Below, piece after piece: positions 1 through 9,440 of a DNA stretch of 64,000 nt (position 1 is its first letter; each line of letters starts with the position of its first letter). The position numbers and the translations under genes are program-made. Below the pieces are notes generated by a model that was not told where the DNA came from, did no database searches, and worked only from the letters and a program-made list of their open reading frames with translations. Source of the DNA: Hermatobates lingyangjiaoensis (taxonomy: Eukaryota; Arthropoda; Insecta; Hemiptera; Hermatobatidae); assembly GCA_026182355.1 (NCBI GenBank), contig JAPFBL010000166.1, forward strand, positions 868,001-932,000, written 5' to 3'.

Positions 1-125
1 CTAACTTCTCTGGAATAACGATATCTCTTTAGAGCGACTCACGTCTATTTTCCTCAAGACGAGTCAATCGAACTATAGTAGTGAGTTTCTGTAATTTCTT
101 TTATGTGCGTTCTTATTGGAAGTCT
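1..125 (+). mobile_element. Degenerate Penelope-like terminal repeat with ribozyme-like remnant
   Basis: The stretch from about 20 to 120 resembles 13460-13555 in order and spacing: a 'gagcgactcacg' block, then CCTCAAGACGAG...ATCGAA, then TATAGTAGTGAGTT, then a TTATGTG-GTTCTT tail. At 13493 the same place reads CTGAAGACGAGG...TCGAAATATAG, so this copy has lost the CTGAAGA core. It is a decayed member of the ribozyme-bearing repeat found throughout the window. Confidence 0.45.
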
Positions 126-217
126 ATTATATACGAGTATATGCAATGAAATAAAACAATTACTTCAGCCAAGTAACGAAATTTACATAAATACAACACT
201 CAAAGGTTGTGTGATCT

Positions 218-219
<2 letters not shown>

Positions 220-263
<44 letters not shown>
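220..263. repeat. (TA)n microsatellite
   Basis: About 22 TA units. It directly abuts the 3' end of the minus-strand Penelope-like coding fragment at 264-432. Confidence 0.95.
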
Positions 264-266
<3 letters not shown>

Positions 267-432
267 TATACTTTGGCAGCAGACCTTGATTTAAACATGT
301 TTTATTTAAAAGTATGCCGATTTTCATTTTTGATCTTTTTCTGTTTAATTTTTCAAGTATCCTAAACTTAGTTTTCAACCCTTCAGGTAATATATACATC
401 AATTCTCCAAATTATTTATTACTGAACTCCAT
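264..432 (-). pseudogene. Penelope-like element N-terminal coding fragment, copy 1
   Basis: On the minus strand, 432 down to 264 reads as an open fragment containing LPEGLKTKF, KLNRKRSKMK and CLNQGLLPKYTN, then runs straight into (TA)n, which translates as alternating I and Y. The LP...(K/R)KLEKL...FN..CL..GLLPKYTN pattern is what I would expect near the N-terminus of Penelope-like reverse transcriptase proteins, ahead of the RT domain. That family assignment is inference, because no RT or GIY-YIG domain is present here. Bases 300-432 are an inverted, nearly identical copy of 724-855. Confidence 0.55.
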
Positions 433-600
433 AAAATGAAACTGAAATAAACTGAAAATCTGAGATTGTGGAACCTCCAAGACTGTGTAACCCCCACGAC
501 CGAGTAACCTCCGAGTCCTCTCAATGTTGTTAATTCCTTAATATGGCCATGTACTAGTTAGTATTTAGAATATGTATAATAACTTTTTGATAGTGTTTTT
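433..600. other. Spacer between inverted coding fragments
   Basis: AT-rich spacer with a short C-rich patch ('cccccacgaccgagtaacctccgag') and no recognisable gene. Confidence 0.5.
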
Positions 601-637
601 TCTTTAATTAATTTATTAATTAGTTACAATCTTATAT

Positions 638-672
638 CAGTGAAGATGGTCTATGACGACTGAAACGTTGGA
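638..672 (+). ncRNA. Degenerate hammerhead-like motif
   Basis: CAGTGAAGATGGTC-TATGAC-GACTGAAACGTTGG is the plus-strand relative of the better preserved motif at 18138-18178. The GAAACGTT segment, including the AACGTT palindrome, is intact. The CUGANGA half is mutated to CAGUGAAGA. It lies about 50 bases upstream of the coding fragment at 724 and on the same strand. Confidence 0.4.
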
Positions 673-723
673 ACAATTTATTGTGTAGTTTTATAGTTTA
701 GAATTATAACTTCGATTAATTTT

Positions 724-857
724 ATGGAGTTCAGTAATAAATCATTTGGAGAATTGATGTATATATTACCTGAAGGGTTGAAAACTAAGTTTAGGAAACT
801 TGAAAAATTAAACAGAAAAAGAACAAAAATGAAAATCGGCATACTCTTTAACAAAAC

Positions 858-862
<5 letters not shown>
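724..862 (+). pseudogene. Penelope-like element N-terminal coding fragment, copy 2
   Basis: Starts with ATG and contains FGELMYILPEGLKTKFRKLE and KLNRKRTKMKIGILFNKT, ending exactly where (TA)n begins. It is almost identical to copy 1 in inverted orientation, and a ribozyme-like motif lies just upstream on the same strand. About 46 codons survive. The rest of the protein is absent, so it cannot be functional. Confidence 0.55.

Positions 863-890
<28 letters not shown>
859..890. repeat. (TA)n microsatellite
   Basis: About 15 TA units immediately after the FNKT codons of the preceding coding fragment. Confidence 0.9.
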
Positions 891-893
<3 letters not shown>

Positions 894-904
894 TATTATA
901 TGTA

Positions 905-1065
905 GTTAAAAAAAACTGTAACACATAGCAAGAAACATAACTTAGGACTCATTTTTTAATATTGCGACCATATAGAGGTCGTCCTCAGAAGAAGAAGTGA
1001 ATTAAAGGAGGGACGGCAGTCGACTATCTATGTTGACTATTTCTATGTGTCACAGTTTATCAGTC
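905..1065 (-). mobile_element. Ribozyme-bearing repeat (TGTGACACATAG family), copy 1
   Basis: The block 'ctgtaacacatag...aagaaacataac..aggactca' leads to a minus-strand motif at about 960-990: CTGAGGA, then a CGACC/GGTCG stem, then CAATATT where GAAATATT would be expected. Downstream is 'agaagtgaattaaaggagggacggcagtcgac'. The same order recurs at 21228-21360 and, rearranged, at 1340-1515. Confidence 0.5.
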
Positions 1066-1161
1066 CTTCTGGATCACATTTCGTTTATCACTTATGTGCA
1101 TATATATTATTACATATATATATGCAGAAAAATAACAATAAATAAACACGTGATGCAATCA

Positions 1162-1286
1162 ATGAAGTTTAAACCATAATGGCAAAAGGAAAACAATACA
1201 AATAAATGCTCTGATGACATACATTGAAAGGCCTCTGAGCATTTATTTCTATTGCTTTCCTTTTTCCATTGTGGTTTAAACTTCAT
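1162..1286. repeat. Foldback repeat, GAAGTTTAAACC family
   Basis: Arms 1162-1211 and 1237-1286 are near-perfect inverted copies, both beginning or ending with ATGAAGTTTAAACCA, around a 25-bp loop. A relative occurs as an almost loopless palindrome at 17799-17889. Both lie beside a 'cacgtg...tgatgcaatcaatgaagt' block that also recurs. Confidence 0.75.
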
Positions 1287-1343
1287 ATATATTATATATA
1301 TATATATATACTATGATAAACGGAAATGGTCCGGCAGGAGAGA

Positions 1344-1510
1344 TTACACTTAAAAACACTGTGACACATAGGCAAAAACATAACAAAAACTCACTTTACA
1401 ATGTTTCGACCGTAATGGCGGTCGAAAAATAATGGCGGCTTTGCTTGAAATATTGAAAAATGAGTCTTTGTTATGTTTTTGTGTATGTGCCACAGTTTAT
1501 TTTAAGTGTA
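1344..1510. repeat. Foldback repeat of the TGTGACACATAG family
   Basis: Arms about 1344-1400 ('cttaaaaacactgtgacac...') and 1445-1510 (its inverted form ending '...gccacagtttattttaag'). Between them, on the minus strand, lies a CGACCG...CGGTCGAAACATT stem-loop: half of a hammerhead-like core with the CUGANGA half missing. Confidence 0.6.
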
Positions 1511-1517
1511 TATATAT

Positions 1518-1608
1518 TGTTAAATAACGCCCCATATTTGGCTTGAACCTGTTTCTTACACAGTTTCTCCAGTTTCCGGAATTCCTTCCTCGTCTCTTCA
1601 TTAAAACT
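1518..1608 (-). pseudogene. Penelope-like element N-terminal coding fragment, copy 3
   Basis: Minus-strand translation gives FNEETRKEFRKLEKL, CKKQVQAKYGA and LFNN, running into ATATAT. It matches the LP/EE..RK.FRKLEKL...FN layout of the other fragments. It is truncated on both sides. Confidence 0.5.
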
Positions 1609-1799
1609 TTAAAGCTTATCACCAATATTGTTATTCGACATGTTTTGAATGTACCACATTCATCATGAGGACAATAATGAGAGTAATAGTAGAATTATTA
1701 GTTTATATATATTTAAAAGAAGGACTGCTTTCAAAAAAGAATATAGAGAAAATGAACAGAATCTCACTACTATATTTCTATGGCCGAGTCATCAAGAAG

Positions 1800-1900
1800 G
1801 TAGATGTATATATATATATATATATGAGTAGGCTTTCGTCTTCTCGCTGTAACACTTCCTTTTCTGCGGACAACCGCAGGTTGGAATATTGAAACTGAGT
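1800..1900 (+). ncRNA. Degenerate hammerhead-like motif after a short (TA)n
   Basis: Following (TA)10, the sequence TTTTCTGCGGACAACC-GCA-GGTTGGAATATTG has a CUGCGGA core, a perfect CAACC/GGUUG stem and GAAUAUU. The core deviates from CUGANGA and GAAA at one position each. Confidence 0.4.
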
Positions 1901-2630
1901 AGTAGTGTCTAGTTTTCACAAATTATTTTGTCTGTTCTCAAAGGATATGCATGGCGATATTTCATTACATTACAATAAACCGTGAAATAAAAATCAATAT
2001 CCTAACCACATTAACCGAGTGGCCCACATCAGTGAGACTTGACGAAGACCATTTGTTATGGTTGAAAGATCTTAGTTTTTTTTTTGTTTTCGTACAGTTG
2101 ATAGTGTGTATCTATGTGTGTGTGTGTTTAATTTATTGCTTTTAATATTTTTTTAAATGCTTCTCTAATTCACCAGTTATTTAAATATAAGAATCGCTTC
2201 ATGATAAAATATATAACAAAATGTTGATACTAGAACATTTAGTCCCATTTTGGTTTGTTCAGCTGTACAAACAGTGTTTTATTAAAACAGATAAGACTGC
2301 CTGGGGCTGATATGAACTCATCAAGGGTCCGCTGCCCTTACCCAGTCTTTGTTAGGAGTCCTAGATAACCAACCCTACACTGCTACCTTACCAACTCCTA
2401 ATTTTATTTTCATTAGACGAAATTAACTTTTTGTTTCGTTTTTGTTTCTTGACTGACTGAATATTATTACGGTTAGAATAATGTGAGGTTTATAAAGTTT
2501 ACTCTTCCAAAAAATACAAATGTTTTTAGGTAATATTGCATTTTCATATATTTTCATCTTCTGTCTTTGTTACAATATTTTGAATGTTTATACTTTGACC
2601 AGGATTGTATAAAACTTGAGGCTTTATAGT
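1900..2630. other. Intergenic DNA with one isolated ribozyme-like motif
   Basis: No gene recognised. At 2037-2074 (plus) CTTGACGAAGACC...GGTTGAAAGATCTTAG is a lone copy of the AGATCT-type motif with its core mutated (CTTGACGA). The remainder is AT-rich. Confidence 0.5.
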
Positions 2631-2631
2631 T

Positions 2632-2842
2632 ATAAAAAGATTTCACATAAATACGTGAAATAACAATCAATGATCAGACCACAATAAGAAAATGGGAAAA
2701 CAAGACTAAGATCTTTCAACCGTAACCAGCGGTCTTCGTCAGAAATTACCCAACTGAGTTGTGTTTTTGACTCTGACGAAGACCATTGGTTACGGTTGAA
2801 AGATCTTAGTCTTGTTTTCCCATTTTCTTATTGTGGTTTGAT

Positions 2843-2844
<2 letters not shown>
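2632..2844. mobile_element. Foldback element, AGATCT-ribozyme family, copy 1
   Basis: Left end carries the AAAAAGATTTCACATAAATA hairpin block and 'gtgaaataacaatcaatgatca'. Arms 2671-2742 and 2771-2843 are inverted copies separated by a short loop. Each arm holds a CTGACGA...GAAAGATCTT motif, one per strand (2704-2742 minus, 2769-2811 plus). The right arm ends at TGATCA and is followed by a long (TA)n. There is no protein-coding capacity. It is read as a non-autonomous derivative of a Penelope-like element. Confidence 0.7.
2769..2811 (+). ncRNA. Hammerhead-ribozyme-like motif (AGATCT type)
   Basis: Stem I GACT...AGTC, core CTGACGA, one extra A, stem II GACC...GGTT, core GAA, then the palindrome AGATCT, then T before AGTC. 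The order is that of a hammerhead with a very short stem III that could pair only between two molecules. The extra base between the core and stem II is not canonical, so self-cleavage is unproven. Confidence 0.5.

Positions 2845-2899
<55 letters not shown>
2845..2899. repeat. (TA)n microsatellite
   Basis: About 27 TA units at the right end of the foldback element. Confidence 0.95.
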
Positions 2900-2902
<3 letters not shown>

Positions 2903-3175
2903 CCTAATTAAGCAGTAGACTTTCAGTCATATAAGGGGCAGAAGAGTTTCATGTTTTTTATTCACCATGTAGGTGAATCACAGACATTGTGTAAAAATCA
3001 TGTAACCTTTCGATCCAAAAATGGTATTTTCAGTTTATATGTGGCTAATAGTATTTTATATTTATAGTGTCACACTCATAAACTTCACACACTGTTATTA
3101 AGTTATTCTAGCGAGGAATCACGAGTTTAATATGTTCAAAAAATTACTTGTATAGGGTAATTATATATCAATTAT

Positions 3176-3303
3176 TGATCAAACCACAATATAAATGGAA
3201 AAAAAAAAGCCTAAGATGTTTAACCAAGCGGGCTTCGTCAGTGTCACAAATCCACTTATTTTGGTTTGATCATTGATTGTTATTTCACGTGTTTATGTGA
3301 AAT

Positions 3304-3304
<1 letters not shown>
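3176..3304. mobile_element. Collapsed foldback of the AGATCT-ribozyme family
   Basis: Begins TTGATCAAACCACAATATAA, contains a decayed 'aagatgtttaaccaagcgggcttcgtcag' and ends with the full right-hand block 'ttggtttgatcattgattgttatttcacgtgtttatgtgaaatc', followed by (TA)n. One arm is mostly deleted. Confidence 0.6.

Positions 3305-3305
<1 letters not shown>

Positions 3306-3354
<49 letters not shown>
3306..3354. repeat. (TA)n microsatellite
   Basis: About 24 TA units between the foldback at 3176-3304 and the coding fragment at 3355-3500. Confidence 0.95.
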
Positions 3355-3360
<6 letters not shown>

Positions 3361-3500
3361 AAATGTACTGCAGCTTCGGCATTAATGACTTTCAAACTAA
3401 GCTGTTCCAGTCTCCTGACAGTCTTACGAATATAAGGTGGTAATTCCCAAATAAGTTGTCCAAAGGACATTGAGACACTTTTTTGAAATACTTTAATAGA
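3355..3500 (-). pseudogene. Penelope-like element N-terminal coding fragment, copy 4
   Basis: Minus-strand reading: SMSFGQLIWELPPYIRKTVR, RLEQLSLKVINAEAAVHFNN, then (TA)n. It is the clearest protein-like copy of the family (LP..IRK..R.LE.L...NAEAA..F). A related version with NAEAAAKF is at 36720-36836. A ribozyme-like motif lies upstream on the same strand (3575-3612). Confidence 0.6.
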
Positions 3501-3574
3501 TATCAACAATTTGAATGCAATTGAAAACTAACATCACATGTAAAGAATATAACATAACTTACAGGATCATTATC

Positions 3575-3612
3575 TACTAGCTTTCGACTATTCTATATTC
3601 ATCGTCAGGTTG
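3575..3612 (-). ncRNA. Hammerhead-like motif (AGCT type)
   Basis: Minus strand: CTGACGA, T, GA...TC stem, GAA, then AGCT palindrome (CTGACGATG...AGTCGAAAGCTAG). Stem II is short and loose. It lies about 75-110 bases upstream of coding fragment copy 4 on the same strand. Confidence 0.4.
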
Positions 3613-3639
3613 GGTCTTTTAACATTTTTCAAAATTTGG

Positions 3640-3960
3640 AAATTTTAAATTTTTTTAATAAACAATGAAACAATTTAAACAGTTTTGAAATAAACTAATG
3701 AATATAAATAAAAGTTAGCAGGTCCAAACAAGTTACTAAATAGAAAACAGTTTATCATCCTGTCGTAGGCCAATCAATTAGCATCCCTATTCATCTTGTA
3801 ACTGCTTTCAAACATTTTCATGCTTGGTATTATACCCATATCGCATGTCTAGTCATTAATTGAGGGATTTAAATCTTTGATATATAAAGCTTCTAATATA
3901 TGAAGCCTGTGGACATCTCTTTCTTTTCTTAGGATTGACGTCCTAAGAATTGATATGGCT
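3640..3960. other. Intergenic AT-rich DNA
   Basis: No gene, repeat or RNA recognised. Confidence 0.5.
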
Positions 3961-4340
3961 CCAAGAAGATTTGCTCAAAATCGAAGAAGAATGACATACA
4001 GAGTAAGGAACCAAACCTGAAAACTCGAATTTTCGGCAATCTGATTTCAGGAGAAAAGAGATTGGGAGACCAAGTAAATTATAGGCACAATGCAAGTTAC
4101 TCAATTCGAACTTGAATTTGAAAATTTGAATTTTCGCCTAAAGACTGATTGTCCGAGAATTTGATTTTTTTCCTGAAGACGGAAAACGAAAAGACAAATG
4201 TCTTTTCGAGAAAAGGCGGAATGTCTGAAAATTTCAGTTTGTAAGTGTTTTTCCTTACTGTGTGTGCCACTCTTATACTTCAATTTTGAACTCGTATTGT
4301 GTCCAGTTTATATTGTCTTACAGATTTTATAGTACATATA
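3960..4340 (+). mobile_element. Relic of a ribozyme-bearing repeat with internal perfect hairpin
   Basis: Contains CTGAAGACGG at about 4170, then a perfect 9-bp hairpin CGAAAAGAC-AAAT-GTCTTTTCG (4188-4209), then a 'gtaagtgtttttc...tgtgtg' and 'caattttgaactcgtattgtg' tail. The tail recurs at 6350-6420, showing that the two are copies of one family. Two other TTCAGGAGA/TTTTCGG pieces at 4025-4065 suggest an inverted partner arm. Confidence 0.4.
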
Positions 4341-4344
4341 TATA

Positions 4345-6090
4345 TGTAATTAATCTTAGCAAAAATTATTTTGGACTGACAAAAATAATTATCTAGTTTT
4401 AGTTTATTTTTTTTATACATGTTTATATTAATTATATATATTTGTAGTCTTATAAAACAATTAAGTTGTAAAAATTGATTTTATGAACTCTAGGGAGAAA
4501 ACAGTAGAATCTGTCAGAATTTTAGCATAGAACTTATTAAATTTTTTCATTTTAAATAGAATACATTTAAATGGAATTTTAAAATATTTCATTTCTGCTA
4601 TTTTATTTTATTTTTTACCTTAAAGGAACAAAAAAATAGTTTTTTTTTGCTTTCTAGTTTAAATAGATAAACTAAACCCTCTTATTATGCAAACATAATT
4701 AATCCCGACTTGGTTTTCAAATGATTTAGCTCCTAAAAATAAATAATGCAGAAGCCTTTTTTGTTATTTCTTTATGAAAAAACGATCATCCTATCTTTGA
4801 ATAAGAACTCCATTCCTACTAATTGCTTGATGTTAGAGCTCTTAAACACTAGAAATCAGTCCCAGCATCTCTTTAAATTAATTTTGTTTTATACTTAAAT
4901 ATTTGGTTTAATTTATGAATGTATAATTTATTTTACTGCTTATATCTTTTAAATTCATGGTTATCTTTTTTTATTTTGATAACTTGAAACTTTTACTTGG
5001 GATTTAATGAATATAGTTAATTGCTTATTTTAAACTTTTGGACTTAATTACTGGTTATCATTTCGTGTAAAGCAATTGATATTACCTTCTAGGTATTGTG
5101 AAGCAAAAAGTGGAAAGAGTAAGAAAGTAGTTCCCACTAGGAGACTTGCAGCCTGATAAAACGTGTTTAGTACGGAGCAGGGATAAAGCTGGAATATAAG
5201 GATGGTATAATGATGGATTATAAGACCTCAATTATCTAATAATGGAATAGATAATACAAAAGCTTTATATAAGATTAAAACCCTTTCCGCAGCCTGGGTT
5301 GCTGATAGAAGATATCTGAACCAGTTGGATGAGAGGCACCTGCATGAAGAATTGTCTGAGTTTAACACAAGAATCTTGTGTGCAATAACTCTTATAGATA
5401 GAACAAGTAGACATTAATAGTGCTTCATCTTTAGAATAAACATTGATAAATTATAATAATTTTGCCTTTTTAAAATCACCAATTGAGAACAACATTTCTA
5501 AGAAATGATACTAATAATTACGAAACCGTAAAAAAAACGCAAAACATTTTCCCTTTCCATTTTTCCTAAAAGACTCTAAAATGTTGCTTCTCATTCTTTT
5601 TGCTTTGTATTTACCGTTCTAAGTGTTCCTTTTATTCATCCTCTGTAAATAGGATTTCAAGCCATTAGAGAAAACGGCAAAATCATTAAAAAAACGCCGT
5701 TATATTACGGTCATTATACATTAATTAAAGATATTTAATATTAATTTAAAAACGGACTATCATTTATTTTAACTACTTAATAAATTAATTAATATTATTT
5801 CATTTAACAAGTGAAATAGCTTTTATTTACGTCACTAACAATAGCACAGGAAATTATTTTTGGTTTCAAACTACTTTTAATTATTATGATTTCACTTTGA
5901 TTTAGCTTGATTGTCGTTATAATTACATTGAAGTAGAGCTGGTTACCCAAGTAGTAGTTCTGATAGTTTCAAAGATGTTTCCTTTTCTAAGTATTATAGG
6001 TGAAGTACAAGAGGAATCATTAAAAAATTATACATCGATATTTTAACGGATTTATACGGTTTAAGCTTCCTCGAGTCAATTCAAGAGGTC
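4345..6090. other. Intergenic AT-rich DNA
   Basis: No open frame of useful length and no repeat that I recognise. A slightly GC-richer patch at 5090-5400 (beginning 'gaagcaaaaagtggaaag') shows no coding signature. Confidence 0.5.
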
Positions 6091-6104
6091 TTTTTTATTT
6101 TGAA

Positions 6105-6430
6105 ATATATATATATATATATCAATTCAAAGTTGAACAAGAGTAACATACAAAGTAATGAAACAAACTTACAAACCCAAAACACTTAAACACGTATCCA
6201 TACACCACGCATGCGTTAGTCACACAGACACATACATATTTACTTATATGTGTGTTAGGTTACCTGCCGTTGCGTCTACAGCCAAGCATGGTCCCACTCT
6301 TTTTTCTCCTGAAGGCAGACTTCCCCAAATTTTGAGTTTTGAATCTTGTTTCATTTCTTTGTGTGTTACTCATCATCAATTTTGAACTCATATTGTGCCA
6401 AGTTTAGATCTCCTTTCCGATTTTATTATA
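6105..6430 (+). mobile_element. Second copy of the repeat seen at 3960-4340
   Basis: Begins with short (TA)n, 'caattcaaagttgaacaagagtaacat', and carries CTCCTGAAGGCAGACTTCCC in place of the ribozyme core. It ends with TCAATTTTGAACTCATATTG and 'gtgccaagtttagatctcctttccgatttta', which parallels 4275-4335. The CACACAGACACATACATATT run in the middle is simple-sequence-like. Confidence 0.4.
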
Positions 6431-6445
6431 TATATATTATATATA

Positions 6446-6484
<39 letters not shown>
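6425..6484. repeat. (TA)n microsatellite
   Basis: Interrupted TA tract of about 55 bases. Confidence 0.9.
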
Positions 6485-6485
<1 letters not shown>

Positions 6486-6565
6486 ATAAAAGTATCGACC
6501 GTGGAATAGAAACAAAACTATAGTTTATCGGGACTCGGTCAGTTCTTCAGGTTCAAATTAAACTC

Positions 6566-6613
6566 TCATTGCCAACGTTTCGCTCTTTATTGAAAACCTT
6601 TTTCATAGGCAGA
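6566..6613 (-). ncRNA. Degenerate hammerhead-like motif (AACGTT type)
   Basis: Minus strand: CCTATGAAAAAGG...GAGCGAAACGTTGGC. The GAAACGTTGG end matches the motifs at 638 and 18138. The CUGAUGA half has become CUAUGA and stem II is loose. Confidence 0.35.
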
Positions 6614-6734
6614 AGTATACATTTTGAAACAGAAAAACTAAGTATTACATTACAAATTATTTTGTAAAGAAAAATAGTATGTGGATTTTTAACAACAACT
6701 GTAGTCTGAATGAGCACGCGACACAGTGTTTGCA

Positions 6735-6860
6735 TACGTGTTTGAGTATAGTGTGTGTGTGAGTTAGTGTATACTTGGTTTATATTGCCGTTTGAGTTTA
6801 GTGCATGTGTGTATTCCTGTATATGTGTTATGCTAGTGTCATCGTAATGAGAGTAGTTGA
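6735..6860. repeat. Short GT-rich minisatellite, related to the 8.3-8.9 kb array
   Basis: Two degenerate units built on 'gtttgagtttagtg(ca/tg)tgtg', the same phrase that forms the larger array at 8280-8880. Confidence 0.6.
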
Positions 6861-8270
6861 GACATAGCAGGACTTCAGTAAAAAAAAAAATGTGAAATGA
6901 GTTAGGCGTTGATGTTGTTGCTAGCTATTTGAGTTTCAGAAGAAGTTGGGATCAGGTTGAAGTTTGGTGTATTAGAGTGGGATTTATTATATTCGTTTCA
7001 ATTCCAATAATTTGAACAGCGAGTATATTTTATTCTATAAAAAGCCATGTATAATATATGTTATATGAAACTATATTCCATGACGTGACTTTTCCAATAA
7101 GTTTGTGATAATTTGTACAAATAATAGTCGCTGACCTGATGAAGTGATAATAAAAAGTGATTATATTTTCTTATATACTGCATGTACATATGTTTCTCCT
7201 AAATGAAGTCGCTTTCTAATTATTTTGTTAAAAAAAACTTCGTTTGAATGTCAGTTCAAGAGTATTTAACATAAATGTAACAATTTTTACCTAAAACTTC
7301 CAACTATGAATGTCAATTAAAATTTTATCAAACTTAATAAATTGTTTAACAAATATATTTGTATATGTACTGGTGACCTTTATTTTATAATGTTGTTTTT
7401 TTAATATTGAACCTTTTTAATAGACCTATTAAAAAAATAGGTAATAATTTAAATGGGAGATTAGTGTTAGATAAGGGATTGTGTAACAGTGTAACAAAGC
7501 GGGAGAGGAAGTTTTAGGATAAAGGCCTCGATCAGAGAATGCAGTGAAATATACCTGGCCCACTTTCATAAATCCATTCTGCACCAACTGCTCTGCTTGC
7601 CCTTTCACTCGGCTTCAGTCTTGAATTTTATTGTCATTCCAGATTTCCTTATTCCTCTTTTTTTTTTATTTTTTTTTTTTATATTGAACCGGTGTTCACA
7701 ATGTACTTGAAGGTTTTATTTATGAATTTATATATGCTTATATTTTACGAGAGATCTGTGTAAAATAATCTCAAGATAACGATTTAGATTTTAGCCTATG
7801 ATAATATTTAAAGATGAATATGACTGCATAAAAGTAATTTGGAGAGATGTAAACATCCAGTGATCAGAATAATTTATATGGAGTATCACCAATGGGTGGT
7901 TTCTCCACTCCTTTATTTCATTTTGTACCATATGTATCACTTATCAATATTACTTGTTACCTGTTGGGTAGTTGTAATAAAATAATTAATAAAAAAAAGT
8001 GATGTAAATTTAAAGAAAAACAGTATATAGAAAACTCTGAAATTGCTGTTTTGGTAGCGAAGATAACGGGCCGTATATATTAAAACTATATTACATGTGA
8101 TGAGCTTTCTGTCATAATAGCCCACACCAGCCTTCTCTGTCTATTGATCAACTTCATGTTTACTTATTAACATCTTTGCTTCTCATTTTGTTAGAGATAT
8201 CTCTTGATTTTAGCTAATAAATTTCCTTGACAAAGTAACTGATGTTACTATTAACATCTTTTACTTTATT
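6860..8270. other. Intergenic AT-rich DNA
   Basis: No gene recognised. Contains homopolymer T runs at 7650-7680 and no clear element ends. Confidence 0.5.
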
Positions 8271-8279
8271 GTGTATATG

Positions 8280-8880
8280 TATTTGTATATGTGTATACGT
8301 ATGTTTGAGCTTATTGATGTTAGTTAGTGTATGCTTGGTGTTCATATCTATGTTTGAGTTTAGTGTGTGTGTGTGTATGAGTGATTAGTATCACTAGTGT
8401 AGGCGTAGTGTGCATAGCTATGTTTGAGATTAGTGTGTGTGCAAGATTGTGTATGCGTGGTGGTCATAGTTATGTTTGAGTTTAGAGTGTGTGAGTTAAT
8501 GTAGCGTGGTGTGCATAGCTATGTTTGAGTTTAGAGTGTGTGAGTTAATGTAGCGTGGTGTACATAGCTATGTTTGAGTTTAGTATGTGTGAGTGAGTGT
8601 ATGCATGGTATGCATATATAAATTTGAGTTTAGTGTGTGTGAGTTAGTGTACGCGTGGTGTGCATAGCTATGTTTAAGTCTAGTGTGTATGCGAGTTAGT
8701 GTATGCGTGGTGTGCATAGCTAAGTTTGATTTTAGTGTGTGTGAGTTAGTGTACGTGTGGTGTTCATAGCTATGTTTGATTTTAGTGTGTCTGACTTAGT
8801 ATATGTGCGGTGTGTGCATATGTGTTTGTGTATGCGTAGTTTATATAGTTGTTTGAGTTAGTGCGTGTGAAGTGTTTAAT
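8280..8880. repeat. GT-rich minisatellite, unit about 50-60 bp
   Basis: About ten imperfect units with the consensus phrases 'gtgtgcatagctatgtttgag' and 'tttagtgtgtgtgagttagtgta(t/c)gcgtgg'. Some neighbouring units around 8460-8570 are nearly identical, indicating recent local duplication. No coding frame runs through it. Confidence 0.85.
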
Positions 8881-8889
8881 GAATTATGT

Positions 8890-9300
8890 TTCTTTCTCAA
8901 GTATGAATATGTTTAAGAAATATATATATATAAAGGAGAATTTCGTGTTTAGAAACTTATAGGAAGAATTATTAAATTACCCATGTACTATTGCTAAATA
9001 TCGAAAGTAACATGGATACACTATTAACAGAAAAGTTAGTTTCCTCAAATATTGAATAATGTGTCAATATTAATGTGAATTTAGTTCAGATTGGACTTAG
9101 CGTGAAGAACAGCGCTGCTCTACGTGGGTTCCCACAGGTGGGCAATCAGTTTTACAGGTGGGAAACTTACTCTTTTTCAAGGCAGTGATTTTATTAACTG
9201 TTAATGGTTTTTTCTTTTTTATTACTTTCTTACTCAGAACTTTAGCTATATTTTTTTAATGTTTCATTGATGACACTTTTAAAATTATTTTAAACCAATA
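8890..9300. other. Intergenic DNA
   Basis: AT-rich. A brief GC-rich patch at 9105-9165 contains two GGTGGG-type repeats ('cccacaggtgggcaatcag', 'ttacaggtgggaaac'). No gene seen. Confidence 0.4.
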
Positions 9301-9309
9301 ATCTGAGGA

Positions 9310-9440
9310 TTTATATTTATTCAGAGGTCGCAAAAACTCATTACTAGCATATATGTCGACTGCTTCTTCTTCAAAGATATAAGTCGCTCTGAAAACAAGC
9401 GAAGACTGAAGTGAAATGGTCTCATTAAATACACAATATC
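9310..9440. mobile_element. Decayed ribozyme-bearing repeat
   Basis: The order 'cttcaaagatataagtcgctctg...gaagactgaagtgaaatggtctcattaaa' parallels 13730-13925 ('gagtcgctttgaagactc...gaactgaagtctgtctcatt'). The ribozyme core itself is not recognisable here. Confidence 0.3.

Noticed and set aside
103..294. Open frames made largely of alternating Ile and Tyr (also at 35277-35606, 35508-35717 and others)
   Set aside because: They are translations of (TA)n microsatellites, not genes. Only the non-repetitive parts next to some of them were kept, as Penelope-like fragments.
8280..8880. CRISPR-like array
   Set aside because: The repeats are contiguous, imperfect and lack unique spacers. The genome is also clearly eukaryotic.
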